NCBI RefSeq assembly: GCF_900475595.1
Contig: NZ_LS483397.1
Location: 467,001 to 531,000, forward strand
Origin: Streptococcus uberis
GTDB taxonomy: Bacteria > Bacillota > Bacilli > Lactobacillales > Streptococcaceae
DNA: 64,000 bases
Reading direction: 5' to 3'
Part shown: one piece after another, positions 18,694 through 27,564 of the stretch
Layout: each line of letters starts with the position of its first letter
Numbering within the stretch: the first letter of the stretch is position 1
Notes under the pieces: generated by a model
Told to the model about the DNA's origin: nothing
Databases searched by the model: none
Seen by the model: the letters and a program-made list of their open reading frames with translations, nothing else
Translations under genes and position numbers: made by a program

Positions 18694-19534
18694 AAAAGAC
18701 CAAATATTTGGGACACTCTATCTAGTACCAACACCAATCGGAAATTTACAAGATATGACATTTCGAGCTGTATCAACCTTAAAAGAGGTTGATTATATTT
18801 GTGCAGAAGATACACGTAATACAGGTATCCTACTGAAACATTTTGGTATTGAAACGCGACAACTTTCCTTTCATGAGCACAATGCTTTTGACAAGATACC
18901 GCAATTAATTGCTTATCTCAAGGAAGGCAAATCTTTGGCACAAGTCTCAGATGCAGGCATGCCTTCAATCTCAGATCCTGGCCATGATTTAGTTAAAGCA
19001 GCTATTGCTGAAGATATCAGCGTTGTTGCTTTACCAGGGGCGTCTGCGGGGATTACAGCTTTAATTGCAAGTGGTCTAGTTCCACAACCACATATCTTTT
19101 ATGGCTTTTTACCCCGAAAATTAGGTCAAAAATTAGAATTCTTGCAGGATAAAAAGAACTATCCAGAGACACAGATTTTTTATGAATCTCCTCATCGAGT
19201 GAGTGACACTCTCAGACATATTAAGGATGTTTATGGGGATCGACAAGTTGTCTTAGTCAGAGAATTAACAAAGTACTATGAAGAATATCAAAGAGGCACA
19301 ATTTCAGAATTAATAGAAGCTATTGACCAAGCCCCTTTAAAAGGTGAATGTCTTCTCATTGTTGAAGGTTATTTAGCAGACAAGCAAGTAGTTCTTGAGG
19401 ACTTGGATCTTTTTTCACTCGTCAAAGCAGAAGTTGAACAGGGACTAAAACCCAATCAGGCCATTAAAAAAGTAGCAAAAACTTATCATATCAATCGCCA
19501 AGAAGTATATAATGCTTATCATGGATTGGATTAA
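18671..19534 (+). CDS. rsmI: 16S rRNA 2'-O-methyltransferase RsmI
   Basis: A 287-residue SAM-dependent tetrapyrrole-type methylase that modifies C1402 of 16S rRNA. GTLYLVPTPIGNLQDMT at about 14-30 and DAGMPSISDPGHDLV followed by LPGASAGITALIASGL are the family signatures. The start at 18671 overlaps yabA by 23 bases and gives an amino terminus like those of other streptococci. It closes the tmk cluster and is followed by a terminator. Confidence 0.95.
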   Translation: MKIQKSFKKDQIFGTLYLVPTPIGNLQDMTFRAVSTLKEVDYICAEDTRNTGILLKHFGIETRQLSFHEHNAFDKIPQLIAYLKEGKSLAQVSDAGMPSISDPGHDLVKAAIAEDISVVALPGASAGITALIASGLVPQPHIFYGFLPRKLGQKLEFLQDKKNYPETQIFYESPHRVSDTLRHIKDVYGDRQVVLVRELTKYYEEYQRGTISELIEAIDQAPLKGECLLIVEGYLADKQVVLEDLDLFSLVKAEVEQGLKPNQAIKKVAKTYHINRQEVYNAYHGLD

Positions 19535-19564
19535 GAGAATCACAAAAGCTTGATTCTCTTTCTA
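19534..19564 (+). terminator. Terminator after rsmI
   Basis: AGAGAATCA / TGATTCTCT perfect stem followed by TTTCT. Confidence 0.7.
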
Positions 19565-19659
19565 ATGTGATATAAAAAATGACAAAAATATCATTTTTTT
19601 GTTATGATAGTCTTAGATAAGAAAAATGATCTCTAGGATCTGCTTGTAAAGGAGATATC

Positions 19660-20055
19660 ATGACAGAAGACGAATTAATGGGATTGGTGATTTTAAGTGT
19701 TTATGGCATCATATTAGTTATTGTTGCCATTTCAGCACTATTAACAGTTATAGGGAATTGGCGATTGTTTGAGAAAGCTGGACAAAATGGTTGGTATGCT
19801 ATCATCCCTTTTTATGGAGGTTTTATCAAACACAAAATTACATTTGGTGAAGCAAACAAGTGGTTATATTTTATTAGTTGGGTTTTTGCCATTTACTATG
19901 CTTATACTCACTTTTGCTATGTCAGAGCATTTGGTGGCTCAAAAGGTTTGGCAGTATTAAGTCTCTTTTTCCCGGGAATTACAACATTAATTCTCGCTTT
20001 TGGTAAGCTCTATCATGAAAAGAATTATCATGTAGTTCCCCACATTATTAATTAA
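19660..20055 (+). CDS. DUF5684-type small membrane protein
   Basis: A 131-residue membrane protein with about three hydrophobic segments. The stretch GNWRLFEKAGQNGWYAIIPF followed by a short hydrophilic loop resembles the DUF5684 family, whose members often accompany signal peptidases. No catalytic residues are recognisable and the function is unknown. It has a good RBS (AAAGGAG) and is monocistronic between two terminators. Confidence 0.7.
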   Translation: MTEDELMGLVILSVYGIILVIVAISALLTVIGNWRLFEKAGQNGWYAIIPFYGGFIKHKITFGEANKWLYFISWVFAIYYAYTHFCYVRAFGGSKGLAVLSLFFPGITTLILAFGKLYHEKNYHVVPHIIN

Positions 20056-20089
20056 AAAAATCAACAGATTTTCTCTGTTGATTTTTTTT
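20054..20089. terminator. Bidirectional terminator between DUF5684 gene and cutC
   Basis: AAAATCAACAGA / TCTGTTGATTTT stem with A run on one side and T run on the other; serves both convergent genes. Confidence 0.85.
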
Positions 20090-20720
20090 AGACGATTTTT
20101 GTTCCGTGCAAGATGATGCTTCCGCTTTCTTGACTTAATCTAAGGGCATTTTGACTAGTAACTCCCCCACCCAACATGATTTCAATTTTCCCATTGGCAT
20201 ATTGAATCAAATCTCTAATATGGTCAAGGTTTTCAAAAATGTCATTCGCTTCAGTCGAACCATGTAGGAGAATGCGGATGAAACCATAATCTACCAAAGT
20301 ATCAATAGCTGTTTTTTGATCTTTTTCTGGGATGTGGTCAAAGGCCATATGAAAGACCAGGGGTAAGCCTTGTGTTGCTGGTAATAATTGTTCGATAGCA
20401 TCGCAATCTATTTGGTTATCTTTGGTTAAGAGTCCCATGACCAGAGCATCTGAACCTGCTTCAACTGCCTTTAAAATGTCTTCCTCCATTGCTCTTAATT
20501 CAAGGTCATTGTAGACAAAATCACCACCTCTTGGTCGAATCATTGTAGCAACGGTAATGGATTTTTCATGGAGTAAGTCACAAGCTTCCTTGATAACACC
20601 GAAGGATGGGGTTGTACCACCAACAGCAAGATTATCGCATAGTTCAACTCGATTAATCTGTTGACTGTTAAGCTGGGAAAGATTTGTTAAATTTTCAGCA
20701 CAAAATTCTTTGATTAACAT
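20088..20720 (-). CDS. cutC: CutC family protein
   Basis: A 210-residue TIM-barrel protein of the CutC family, named for copper tolerance in E. coli though its real activity is unsettled. MLIKEFCAENLTNLS, NRVELCDNLAVGGTTPS and VATMIRPRGGDFVYND are family motifs. It is transcribed opposite its neighbours, with a promoter (-10 TATAAT at 20752-20747) and an AAAGGAG ribosome site. Nothing in the neighbourhood suggests a copper role. Confidence 0.85.
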   Translation of the reverse strand: MLIKEFCAENLTNLSQLNSQQINRVELCDNLAVGGTTPSFGVIKEACDLLHEKSITVATMIRPRGGDFVYNDLELRAMEEDILKAVEAGSDALVMGLLTKDNQIDCDAIEQLLPATQGLPLVFHMAFDHIPEKDQKTAIDTLVDYGFIRILLHGSTEANDIFENLDHIRDLIQYANGKIEIMLGGGVTSQNALRLSQESGSIILHGTKIV

Positions 20721-20790
20721 AATAAAATCTCCTTTTTATACCTTTTATTATATCATTTTTTGACTTGGAAAAAGCTCGAAAAATCTTTGT

Positions 20791-20815
20791 AAAATTCTGA
20801 AAATTATGCTATACT
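20791..20815 (+). promoter_or_regulatory. serC promoter with CodY-like box
   Basis: Extended -10 TGCTATACT (20807-20815). AAAATTCTGAAAATT at 20791-20805 matches the CodY consensus at 13 of 15 positions and abuts the -10, so bound CodY would occlude the promoter. Confidence 0.7.
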
Positions 20816-20843
20816 CTGTATTATTATACGCGGAGGTGTTTAC

Positions 20844-21938
20844 ATGACAATTTATAATTTTTCTGCAGGTCCTGCAGTATTGCCAAAACCCGTGCTTGAA
20901 AAGGCACAAGCTGAAATGCTTGATTACCGTTCCAGTGGTATGAGTGTTTTGGAGATGTCGCACCGATCCAAAGAATTTGATGCTATTATAAAAGATGCTG
21001 AGTATTTATTACGCGAATTAATGGCTATTCCTGATCATTATCGTGTATTATTTTTACAAGGTGGCGCATCGACGCAATTTTCTATGATTCCGTTAAATTT
21101 AGCAAAAGGAAAAAAAGCTTATTATCACGTGGCTGGTTCTTGGGGTAAAAAAGCTTATACTGAAGCCGTTAAACTCTCTAAAACAATTCCTTTTGAACCT
21201 ATTTTATTGGCTTCTTCTGAGGAAGAAACTTTTAGCTATGTTCCAACGTTTGACAAAGACGTCATTGATCCTGATGCAGCTTACGTTCATTTAACAACGA
21301 ATAATACGATTGAAGGCACAGCGCTTTACGATATTCCTGATACAAATGGTGTGCCTATAGTAGCAGATATGTCATCAAATATATTAGCAGTACGGTATAA
21401 GGTTAATGATTTTGGAATGATTTATGCAGGAGCTCAAAAAAATATTGGGCCTGCAGGCGTTACAGTAGTCATCATTCGAAATGATTTGCTGAATTCTGAG
21501 CCTGCATTATCCAGTATGTTGGACTATAAAATTCAAGCGGATGCTCAATCCTTATACAATACACCACCTGCTTATAGCATTTATATTGCCAAAATGGTTT
21601 TTGAATGGGTAAAATCCTTAGGCGGTTTAGATCAGATGGAAGTCAAAAATCGTGAAAAATCTGGCTTGCTTTATAGTTTTATTGAACAATCAAGCTTTTA
21701 TCAAAGCCCGGTTAAAAATCCTAAGGATCGCTCGGTTGCAAACATCCCATTTACAACACCGAACAAAGACTTAGATGAAAAATTTGTGAAAGAAGCTGAA
21801 GCAGCAGGATTTAAGAATATTAAGGGACATAGAAGCGTAGGTGGAATGCGCGCCAGCTTATACAATGCCTTTCCTGTTGAAGGCGTCATTGCTCTTATTG
21901 ATTTTATGAGAGTTTTTGAAAATCAAAATAGTCAATAA
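20844..21938 (+). CDS. serC: Phosphoserine aminotransferase
   Basis: A 364-residue PLP enzyme that converts 3-phosphohydroxypyruvate to phosphoserine. The PLP lysine is K199 in [25 protein letters not shown] at the start and [13 protein letters not shown] at about 30-42 are family signatures. The RBS is CGGAGG. It begins serC-GNAT-serA, which supplies two of the serine pathway enzymes; the phosphatase serB is not in the window. Confidence 0.96.
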   Translation: MTIYNFSAGPAVLPKPVLEKAQAEMLDYRSSGMSVLEMSHRSKEFDAIIKDAEYLLRELMAIPDHYRVLFLQGGASTQFSMIPLNLAKGKKAYYHVAGSWGKKAYTEAVKLSKTIPFEPILLASSEEETFSYVPTFDKDVIDPDAAYVHLTTNNTIEGTALYDIPDTNGVPIVADMSSNILAVRYKVNDFGMIYAGAQKNIGPAGVTVVIIRNDLLNSEPALSSMLDYKIQADAQSLYNTPPAYSIYIAKMVFEWVKSLGGLDQMEVKNREKSGLLYSFIEQSSFYQSPVKNPKDRSVANIPFTTPNKDLDEKFVKEAEAAGFKNIKGHRSVGGMRASLYNAFPVEGVIALIDFMRVFENQNSQ

Positions 21939-21953
21939 AGGGGAAAATCTTTT

Positions 21954-22502
21954 ATGGAAATTAGATTGGCATTTCCAAATGAAATCCAAGATATCCTTGC
22001 CTTGATTGAAGGTGCTAAGGAAGTTATTGCTTCTTACGGTAGTGATCAGTGGCAAGATGGCTATCCTAACGAAGAAGTGATCATTAATGATATTTTATCT
22101 GGTCAGGGATATGTTGCTTTGGTTGATCATCACATTGTAGCCTATGCTGCTGCGATTTATGGCAATGAAGAGGCTTATAACCATATCTATGATGGCCAAT
22201 GGTTGGTTGATAACCAAGATTATTTGACCTTTCATCGCATTGCTGTCTCAAAAGATATGCAAGGTCAAGCCTTGGCGCAAACCTTTATTCAGGGATTGAT
22301 TGAAGGCTTTGATTTCAAAGATTTTCGTTGTGATACCCATGAAAAAAATCTTGCCATGCAACATATTCTACAAAAGCTTGGCTATCATTATTGTGGTAAA
22401 GTCCCTCTAGCTGGAATGCGACTTGCCTACCAAAAGATAAAAGAAGACCATGAAAGAGCGGACTATCAAGAAATTGATGAAGATAGTCGTTATGGCATTT
22501 AG
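21954..22502 (+). CDS. GNAT-family N-acetyltransferase in the serine operon
   Basis: A 182-residue GNAT protein. The acetyl-CoA-binding region is at about 95-120 (IAVSKDMQGQALAQTFIQGL). The preceding FHRIAVS is the beta4 strand. It lies 15 bases after serC and 30 before serA, so it is co-transcribed with them. Its substrate is not evident; streptococcal serC-serA operons often carry such a gene between them. Confidence 0.82.
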   Translation: MEIRLAFPNEIQDILALIEGAKEVIASYGSDQWQDGYPNEEVIINDILSGQGYVALVDHHIVAYAAAIYGNEEAYNHIYDGQWLVDNQDYLTFHRIAVSKDMQGQALAQTFIQGLIEGFDFKDFRCDTHEKNLAMQHILQKLGYHYCGKVPLAGMRLAYQKIKEDHERADYQEIDEDSRYGI

Positions 22503-22532
22503 TAATAGAAAAGACAGAAAAGGAGTGCTGGG

Positions 22533-23735
22533 GTGAAAACACCTCAGCTTTTACAACATATGGTATATAGTGTTAAAACGTTTAATAATATTAATCAAAT
22601 TGGTTTAAAAGAATTGGGCAATGCTTTTCAGATAGATGGTGATTTATCTGAAAACCCAGATGCATATATTCTCAGAAGTCAAAACTTACATGGCCATCAA
22701 TTTCCAGAAAAACTAAAGGCAATAGCAAGAGCGGGCGCAGGCACAAATAATATTCCTATTGAAGATGCTACAGCATCAGGTATTGTTGTTTTTAATACCC
22801 CTGGGGCGAATGCAAATGCTGTGAAAGAAGCGGTTATTGCTGCGATTCTCTTATCTGCTCGTGATTATCTAGCCGCCAATAAATGGGTAAATACGCTTAC
22901 GGGTGATGATGTTCCAAAACAGATTGAAGCTGGAAAAAAACAATTTGCTGGCTCTGAAATTAGTGGAAAAACCTTAGGAGTAATTGGCTTGGGTGCCATT
23001 GGGGCTCGTATTGCTAATGACGCTTATCGTCTCGGGATGAATGTCTTAGGTTATGATCCTTATGTATCTATTGAGACTGCTTGGAACATTTCAAGTCATG
23101 TTAAACGTGTTAATGATATTAAGGAAATCTTTGCCTCAAGTGACTACATTACAGTACATGTTCCACTGACAGAGGATACCCGACATACCTTTAACAAGGA
23201 AGCTTTCCAATTGATGAAGAAGGGGACAAGTATCATCAATTTTGCCCGCGCGGAACTTGTTGATGAATTAGCACTCAATGATGCTATTGAAACGGGTGTG
23301 GTAAAGAATTATGTGACTGACTTTGGTCATCAAGGATTATTGAATCAAGATAAAATCACGGTTTTCCCACATGTAGGTGGCTCAACAGAAGAAGCTGAAT
23401 TAAACTGTGCTATCATGGCCAGTCAAACCATTCGTCGTTTCTTAGAAACAGGTGAAATTACAAATGCTGTGAATTTTCCCAATGTTCATCAAGCTTTGTC
23501 AGCACCCTACCGCATTACCTTAATTAATAAAAACGTTCCAAATATCGTAGCTAAAATTTCAACTGCTGTTTCTGATTTGGATATAAATATTGATAACATT
23601 ATTAACCGCTCAAAAGGAGATTATGCCTATACCTTATTGGATTTAGATGAATGTGACCGTGGGAAAATCGATCAACTTGTCGAAGAATTTGAAAAAAGCG
23701 ACAACATTGTCCGTGTTCGATTAATTACAAAATAA
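22533..23735 (+). CDS. serA: D-3-phosphoglycerate dehydrogenase
   Basis: A 400-residue NAD-dependent dehydrogenase for the first step of serine synthesis. The nucleotide-binding motif is LGVIGLGAIGARIA at about 150-163; an amino-acid-binding ACT domain covers roughly 325-400. The usual catalytic His is in FPHVGGSTEEAE. Start is GTG at 22533 with AAGGAG eight bases upstream; the next ATG at 22560 has no ribosome site. It is the last gene of the operon. Confidence 0.93.
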   Translation: MKTPQLLQHMVYSVKTFNNINQIGLKELGNAFQIDGDLSENPDAYILRSQNLHGHQFPEKLKAIARAGAGTNNIPIEDATASGIVVFNTPGANANAVKEAVIAAILLSARDYLAANKWVNTLTGDDVPKQIEAGKKQFAGSEISGKTLGVIGLGAIGARIANDAYRLGMNVLGYDPYVSIETAWNISSHVKRVNDIKEIFASSDYITVHVPLTEDTRHTFNKEAFQLMKKGTSIINFARAELVDELALNDAIETGVVKNYVTDFGHQGLLNQDKITVFPHVGGSTEEAELNCAIMASQTIRRFLETGEITNAVNFPNVHQALSAPYRITLINKNVPNIVAKISTAVSDLDINIDNIINRSKGDYAYTLLDLDECDRGKIDQLVEEFEKSDNIVRVRLITK

Positions 23736-23783
23736 AGTACAGCCTTGAATGACCTCAGGGCTTGCTTTATCAAGAGGAATAAG

Positions 23784-24323
23784 ATGACTTTATATAAGAC
23801 TATTTATCAATCACCCCTAGGTCCAATCTCCTTAATTGCGGATGAGTCAGCCCTAATTGGAGCCTGGTTTTTCAATCAAAAATACTTTGAAGATGGAATA
23901 AAGCAAGTTCCACTGGAGGGAGTCAACGCACCCTTAGCAGCGGCTTGTCAATGGTTGGACGCTTATTTTAAGCAGGAAAAGCCTGCTGCAGCTGACTTTA
24001 TTGCTTTAAAAGGGACCGATTTTCGCCAGCGGGTTTGGACCTATTTGCAGACGATTCCCCATGGAGAAACAAGAACTTACGGTCAAATTGCCAAGGCTTT
24101 GAATTGCCAGTCGGCTCAGGCGGTCGGGGGAGCGGTTGGTCATAATCCCTTAAGCATTTTTGTGCCCTGCCATCGTGTTCTGGGATCTCAGGGTCAATTA
24201 ACGGGTTATGCCGGTGGCCTTGATAAAAAAATCTGGCTATTAGAAAAGGAGAAAGGACAGACATGTACACTTTTTATGAATACCCAAAATGTTCCACTTG
24301 TCGAAAAGCCAAGGCAGATTTGA
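23784..24323 (+). CDS. ogt: Methylated-DNA--protein-cysteine methyltransferase
   Basis: A 179-residue single-turnover DNA repair protein that takes alkyl groups from O6-alkylguanine onto Cys129 in the motif PCHRV. RTYGQIAKAL and GAVGHNPLSIFVPCHRV form the DNA-binding and active-site region. Start is the ATG at 23784, preceded by GAGGAATAAG; an in-frame start 39 bases earlier lacks a RBS. Its carboxyl tail runs 61 bases into the next gene, further than is usual. Confidence 0.92.
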   Translation: MTLYKTIYQSPLGPISLIADESALIGAWFFNQKYFEDGIKQVPLEGVNAPLAAACQWLDAYFKQEKPAAADFIALKGTDFRQRVWTYLQTIPHGETRTYGQIAKALNCQSAQAVGGAVGHNPLSIFVPCHRVLGSQGQLTGYAGGLDKKIWLLEKEKGQTCTLFMNTQNVPLVEKPRQI

Positions 24324-24616
24324 AGCAGTATATCTCCGATTTTGAGTCGGTCGATATCAAGACCACACCTCCTAAGGCAGAGCTTTTGAAGGAGTGGATG
24401 GAGACTTCAGATTTCACCATGAAGAATTTTTTCAACACCAGTGGTAACTCTTACAAAGAAATGGGTCTAAAGGATAAGATTGACGATTTAAGCATTGAGG
24501 AAGCTGCACAATTGCTCTCCCAAGATGGCATGTTAATCAAACGTCCCATTTTAGTAAAGGATAAACAAGTCATCCAAATTGGGGCTCGTAAACCCTACGG
24601 AGAATTATTTAAGTAA
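24263..24616 (+). CDS. ArsC/Spx-family protein
   Basis: A 117-residue thioredoxin-fold protein of the ArsC/Spx/YffB family. The redox pair is Cys10-Ser-Thr-Cys13 in YPKCSTCRKA, and the family RP motif is in LIKRPILV at about 92-99. It starts inside the end of ogt with an AAGGAC-like site. Whether it is a redox-sensing regulator or an oxidoreductase is not decidable from sequence; it is not the main Spx, which has a different amino terminus (typically CTSC). Confidence 0.85.
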   Translation: MYTFYEYPKCSTCRKAKADLKQYISDFESVDIKTTPPKAELLKEWMETSDFTMKNFFNTSGNSYKEMGLKDKIDDLSIEEAAQLLSQDGMLIKRPILVKDKQVIQIGARKPYGELFK

Positions 24617-24618
24617 AA

Positions 24619-24650
24619 AAAGAAGTTAGGATTTTTCCTAACTTCTTTTT
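24619..24650. terminator. Bidirectional terminator between the ArsC-like and CDF genes
   Basis: AAGAAGTTAGGA / TCCTAACTTCTT stem with a short T-rich loop and poly-A / poly-T flanks. The same arms recur at 25913. Confidence 0.85.
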
Positions 24651-25551
24651 AGAAAACAAATTCTAGATGAATTTGATCAAATTTTTTTCGTAAATGATTC
24701 AATAAATCTGCCTTTTTTAAAGCAAACTGTGTGATAATGTGATGACTTTCAAGATCTAAAATTAATATTCTGACGTTTATTTGCATTCCTTGTTTATGAA
24801 CAAAAATGTCATAATCATCTTGATGTTCTTTTAGATGGTGATTAACGATATAAACGATTGCTTCTTCAAGTTTTTCATTTTGAACTGTCGAATAGGCAAA
24901 TTCTTTAAAGGAATGGATTAATATCGTTAAGGGTTCTTTAAAGGAAAGAAGCACTAATATAACCGTGATAAAAAAATCACCTGTGTAATGGAAAAAGCCC
25001 AGATGTCCATCTTGACTGATGAAATTTAGAAGAAAAACGGTTATTCCGATACCAATGGAGATAAGACCGTCTACTAAATTTGCCTTGCTTTCAGCATGTA
25101 AAATTGTACTAAGATTATTGATTGCCTTATTTTTTCGATAGTTATAGTAGGAAAGGGCGAAGCAAAGCATACCTGTTAGAATTGTATAGGGTAAAACGGG
25201 ACCTGTGTGGATGAGTTCACCTTCACCATATGTAAAATATGAATAAGCGACTGCGCCACTTTCAAGAAGTGCAATCAGTAGTAACATTAAAGTAGCTATT
25301 GATTTTAATACCCCAAATAATGGCTCCAAGAAATAGAGACCCCTAGGAAAATTATCTGTTTTTTTGTGGCTATTTTTACTAATATAGATAGCAGCAATTG
25401 AAGAAACAAGTCCAATGACCGAAAAGACACTATCTAATAAAAGTGCGTTTAATCCCGTGATAATATAAATAAAAATACCAGCGAAAGCATTAATGCCATT
25501 AACAATTGAAGAGATTAAAAGTGCTTTTTTTTCTATATTTTTGTAGTTCAT
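24649..25551 (-). CDS. Cation diffusion facilitator family transporter
   Basis: A 300-residue membrane protein with six predicted helices and a cytoplasmic carboxyl domain (about 210-300). The helix-2 motif is NALLLDSVFSVIG, and helix 5 has HAESKANLVDGLISIG, which supply Asp/His metal ligands in CDF transporters. It would export a divalent cation such as Zn or Mn in exchange for protons; the metal cannot be told. It is transcribed alone and has a TTTTTCCTCC-type ribosome site on its strand. Confidence 0.8.
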   Translation of the reverse strand: MNYKNIEKKALLISSIVNGINAFAGIFIYIITGLNALLLDSVFSVIGLVSSIAAIYISKNSHKKTDNFPRGLYFLEPLFGVLKSIATLMLLLIALLESGAVAYSYFTYGEGELIHTGPVLPYTILTGMLCFALSYYNYRKNKAINNLSTILHAESKANLVDGLISIGIGITVFLLNFISQDGHLGFFHYTGDFFITVILVLLSFKEPLTILIHSFKEFAYSTVQNEKLEEAIVYIVNHHLKEHQDDYDIFVHKQGMQINVRILILDLESHHIITQFALKKADLLNHLRKKFDQIHLEFVF

Positions 25552-25912
25552 TTTTCCTCCTTTTTAATAATTATAATATTATTATATCATGAGAAAATTT
25601 AAAAAACAAAAGTGACTCTAAATGATGCAACTGATGATGTCTCTATCTGATTGAAGACAAATGTTATGTTTTAGGTATTTCTATTAAGATTTAATTGAAT
25701 TCAAGTTCTAAAATAAGAAACTTTTCTTTTGAGCAAAACATAAAGTATAATAAGCAACTCGAAAATCATGAGTCGCTTAGGGCTCATGATTTAGGCATGT
25801 AATTACTGGGTTTTTCTCAAACAGTCAATTCACTGACTGTTTGACCTACCGTCCGAAACCGAAATAGAAAAGCATTAAAAAAGTAAAGTCTGATATTTTG
25901 TCTTTATATGCA
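25552..25912. other. Intergenic region with two hairpins, no gene
   Basis: No open reading frame of note. A plus-strand -10 TATAAT (25746-25751) with a poor -35 precedes two stem-loops: AATCATGAG / CTCATGATT (about 25764-25792) and AAACAGTCA-ATTCAC-TGACTGTTT (25819-25842). GAAACCGAA after the second stem is shared with the era-linked repeat. There is no T run, so a small RNA is possible but not supported strongly. Confidence 0.4.
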
Positions 25913-25945
25913 AAGAAGTTAGGATTCTATTCCTAACTTCTTTTT
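25913..25945. terminator. Terminator with the same arms as the one at 24619
   Basis: AAGAAGTTAGGA / TCCTAACTTCTT stem with loop TTCTAT. On the minus strand it terminates the VOC gene. Confidence 0.8.
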
Positions 25946-25948
25946 GGA

Positions 25949-26365
25949 TTAGTTTGCTAATTCAGTGTTGATTTGCCACATGATACCGAATTGGTCGATA
26001 AAGTTTGCATAAGCTGGGCTCCAGAACATTTCTTGGAGTTCCATAACGATTTCTTGAGCGTTTACTGTTAATTTAGCATATAGCTCTTGAGCTTCTTCAA
26101 TGCTATCAACGATAAGTGCTGCTGACATGTTACCACCAACTTTGTATTCAAAATCAGGATTTTCATCTGATAATTGAAGACGGATGCCGTTAAATTCCAT
26201 TTGTGCATTCATCACAAGATCTTCGCGATCTTTAGGGCAATCTGGAACACCATCTTTCCAGAACATTAAATTAGTGATTTCAGCATTGAAAGCGTCTTTG
26301 TAGAATTCAACAGCTTCTTTACCATTACCATTTGTAACTAAGTAGACATTAAGTGCAGTGACCAT
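25949..26365 (-). CDS. PhnB-like VOC family protein
   Basis: A 138-residue protein of the vicinal-oxygen-chelate superfamily, PhnB-like branch: LNVYLVTNGNGKEAVEFYKDAF at the start, then AQMEFNGIRLQLSDENPDF and a late WSPAYANFIDQFGIMWQIN. It would be a small cytoplasmic dimer; the reaction is unknown. A second VOC gene lies 21 bases upstream on the same strand, so the two form an operon. RBS on its strand is AAAGGAG. Confidence 0.8.
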   Translation of the reverse strand: MVTALNVYLVTNGNGKEAVEFYKDAFNAEITNLMFWKDGVPDCPKDREDLVMNAQMEFNGIRLQLSDENPDFEYKVGGNMSAALIVDSIEEAQELYAKLTVNAQEIVMELQEMFWSPAYANFIDQFGIMWQINTELAN

Positions 26366-26386
26366 GTGTTTTCTCCTTTTAGAAAA

Positions 26387-26761
26387 TTAAATTGTTTGAC
26401 GAACAGCGATGTAGTTACCTTCATTATCTTGAAAGGTAAAATGAACCATGCCTTGGTATTCCATGATAGGATTAGTAGCAACTCCGTTTTCAGTAAGGGT
26501 TTTGTATTCAGCTTCTAAATCATCAGCTTCAAAAAGAAGTGATGGGAAGTCAACGTTCATTCCTGGGTTTGCTTGAGCAACCATATCTTTGTTGTGGATT
26601 CCAAATTTTGTTGCTGAATCTAGTGATGGGGCAACTTCAAAAGATTTGAAACCTTCTGAGTCAGCTTGGTCAGTAATGACAAAGCCCATTTTTTCAGTCC
26701 AAAATGTCATTGCAGCTTCAGTGTCATTAACATAAAGCATGGTTGTAGATTTAGAAATCAT
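26387..26761 (-). CDS. VOC (glyoxalase/bleomycin resistance-type) protein
   Basis: A 124-residue VOC-fold protein. Start is the ATG at 26761 (MISKSTTMLYVNDTEAAMTF) because GGAGAC lies eight bases upstream; a longer in-frame version from 26815 has no ribosome site. It resembles glyoxalase/dioxygenase family members, with MVHFTFQDNEGNYIAVRQ near the end. Substrate is unknown. It is paired with the PhnB-like gene downstream. Confidence 0.8.
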   Translation of the reverse strand: MISKSTTMLYVNDTEAAMTFWTEKMGFVITDQADSEGFKSFEVAPSLDSATKFGIHNKDMVAQANPGMNVDFPSLLFEADDLEAEYKTLTENGVATNPIMEYQGMVHFTFQDNEGNYIAVRQTI

Positions 26762-26900
26762 TTCGTGTCTCCAATTATTAATATATAGTGATGAGTTATT
26801 ATATAATGATAGCACTAAAATAACAATTGATTTAACTTAAAATAATCAAAAAATTTAATGGATATTATGTTTGGAGAATAGAAGCCAATTGTCGTCTTTT

Positions 26901-27563
26901 TTAAAGGTACTTACTGGCTTCCCTGATAGAAAGTGGGGCTAACTTATCTCGATAAGTAGCAATGAAGTTTTTGACCCAATCAGGATTGATTTTAGAATAA
27001 TCTCTTAGGGACCAGCCGATGGCTTTATTGATGAAGAATTCTGACGAGCCCAGATTGTTCAAAATAATAGCAGCCAAAAGTTCCGGCTTGGTTTTATCCT
27101 TCTTGCCCAACTGATGATCAATGGCGATGCGTCGCAACCAGAAATCCTCTGATAGCGAGAGCTCCAACATGAATGCATCCCGCCTGTCGTCCTCAATGCT
27201 TCCCAAAATGTGGTCAAAATGGTCTATGGTATCCCACCATTGGTTACTTTTAGCAAAACCAAGTATGGTTGGCACATCCTGGAAGCTCAGCCATTTTCCC
27301 AAAGCCTTAAGATAATCACAGACAAAGTAGTGCATTTCCCGTTTGGGACTGGCCCAAGCAAGGTCGAGCAAGTTCCAGTCGATTGACTTAGTCTTTTTAT
27401 CGGCCGCGATGATATCTTTGTAGATGAGGCGACGAGGGCCCGCAGGAATGCCGTAAAAGTCAAAATGGTTTTTCATATAGGCCGCCATTTTTTCAGCTTG
27501 TCCGGCATCAGCTTGGGAGGTCATACGCTGCTCAAGCAAATCAAATTTTTCTTGGCTTGTCAT
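26901..27563 (-). CDS. AlkD-like DNA alkylation repair enzyme
   Basis: A 220-residue all-helical HEAT-repeat protein of the AlkD DNA glycosylase family. KMAAYMKNHFDFYGIPAGPRR, WDLLDLAWASPKREMHYF-like and WWDTIDHFDHILG motifs are typical, and WSLRDYSKINPDWV carries the usual catalytic-face residues. Start is the ATG at 27563, one base after the exoA stop, so translation is coupled; a TTG upstream lacks a RBS. It would remove N-alkylated purines. Pairing with exoA (an AP endonuclease) makes a small base-excision repair operon. Confidence 0.85.
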   Translation of the reverse strand: MTSQEKFDLLEQRMTSQADAGQAEKMAAYMKNHFDFYGIPAGPRRLIYKDIIAADKKTKSIDWNLLDLAWASPKREMHYFVCDYLKALGKWLSFQDVPTILGFAKSNQWWDTIDHFDHILGSIEDDRRDAFMLELSLSEDFWLRRIAIDHQLGKKDKTKPELLAAIILNNLGSSEFFINKAIGWSLRDYSKINPDWVKNFIATYRDKLAPLSIREASKYL

Positions 27564-27564
27564 C

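Noticed and set aside
25552..25948. Riboswitch or T-box upstream of neighbouring genes
   Set aside because: The two stems lack T-box, SAM, Mn or other conserved cores and point away from the minus-strand genes.
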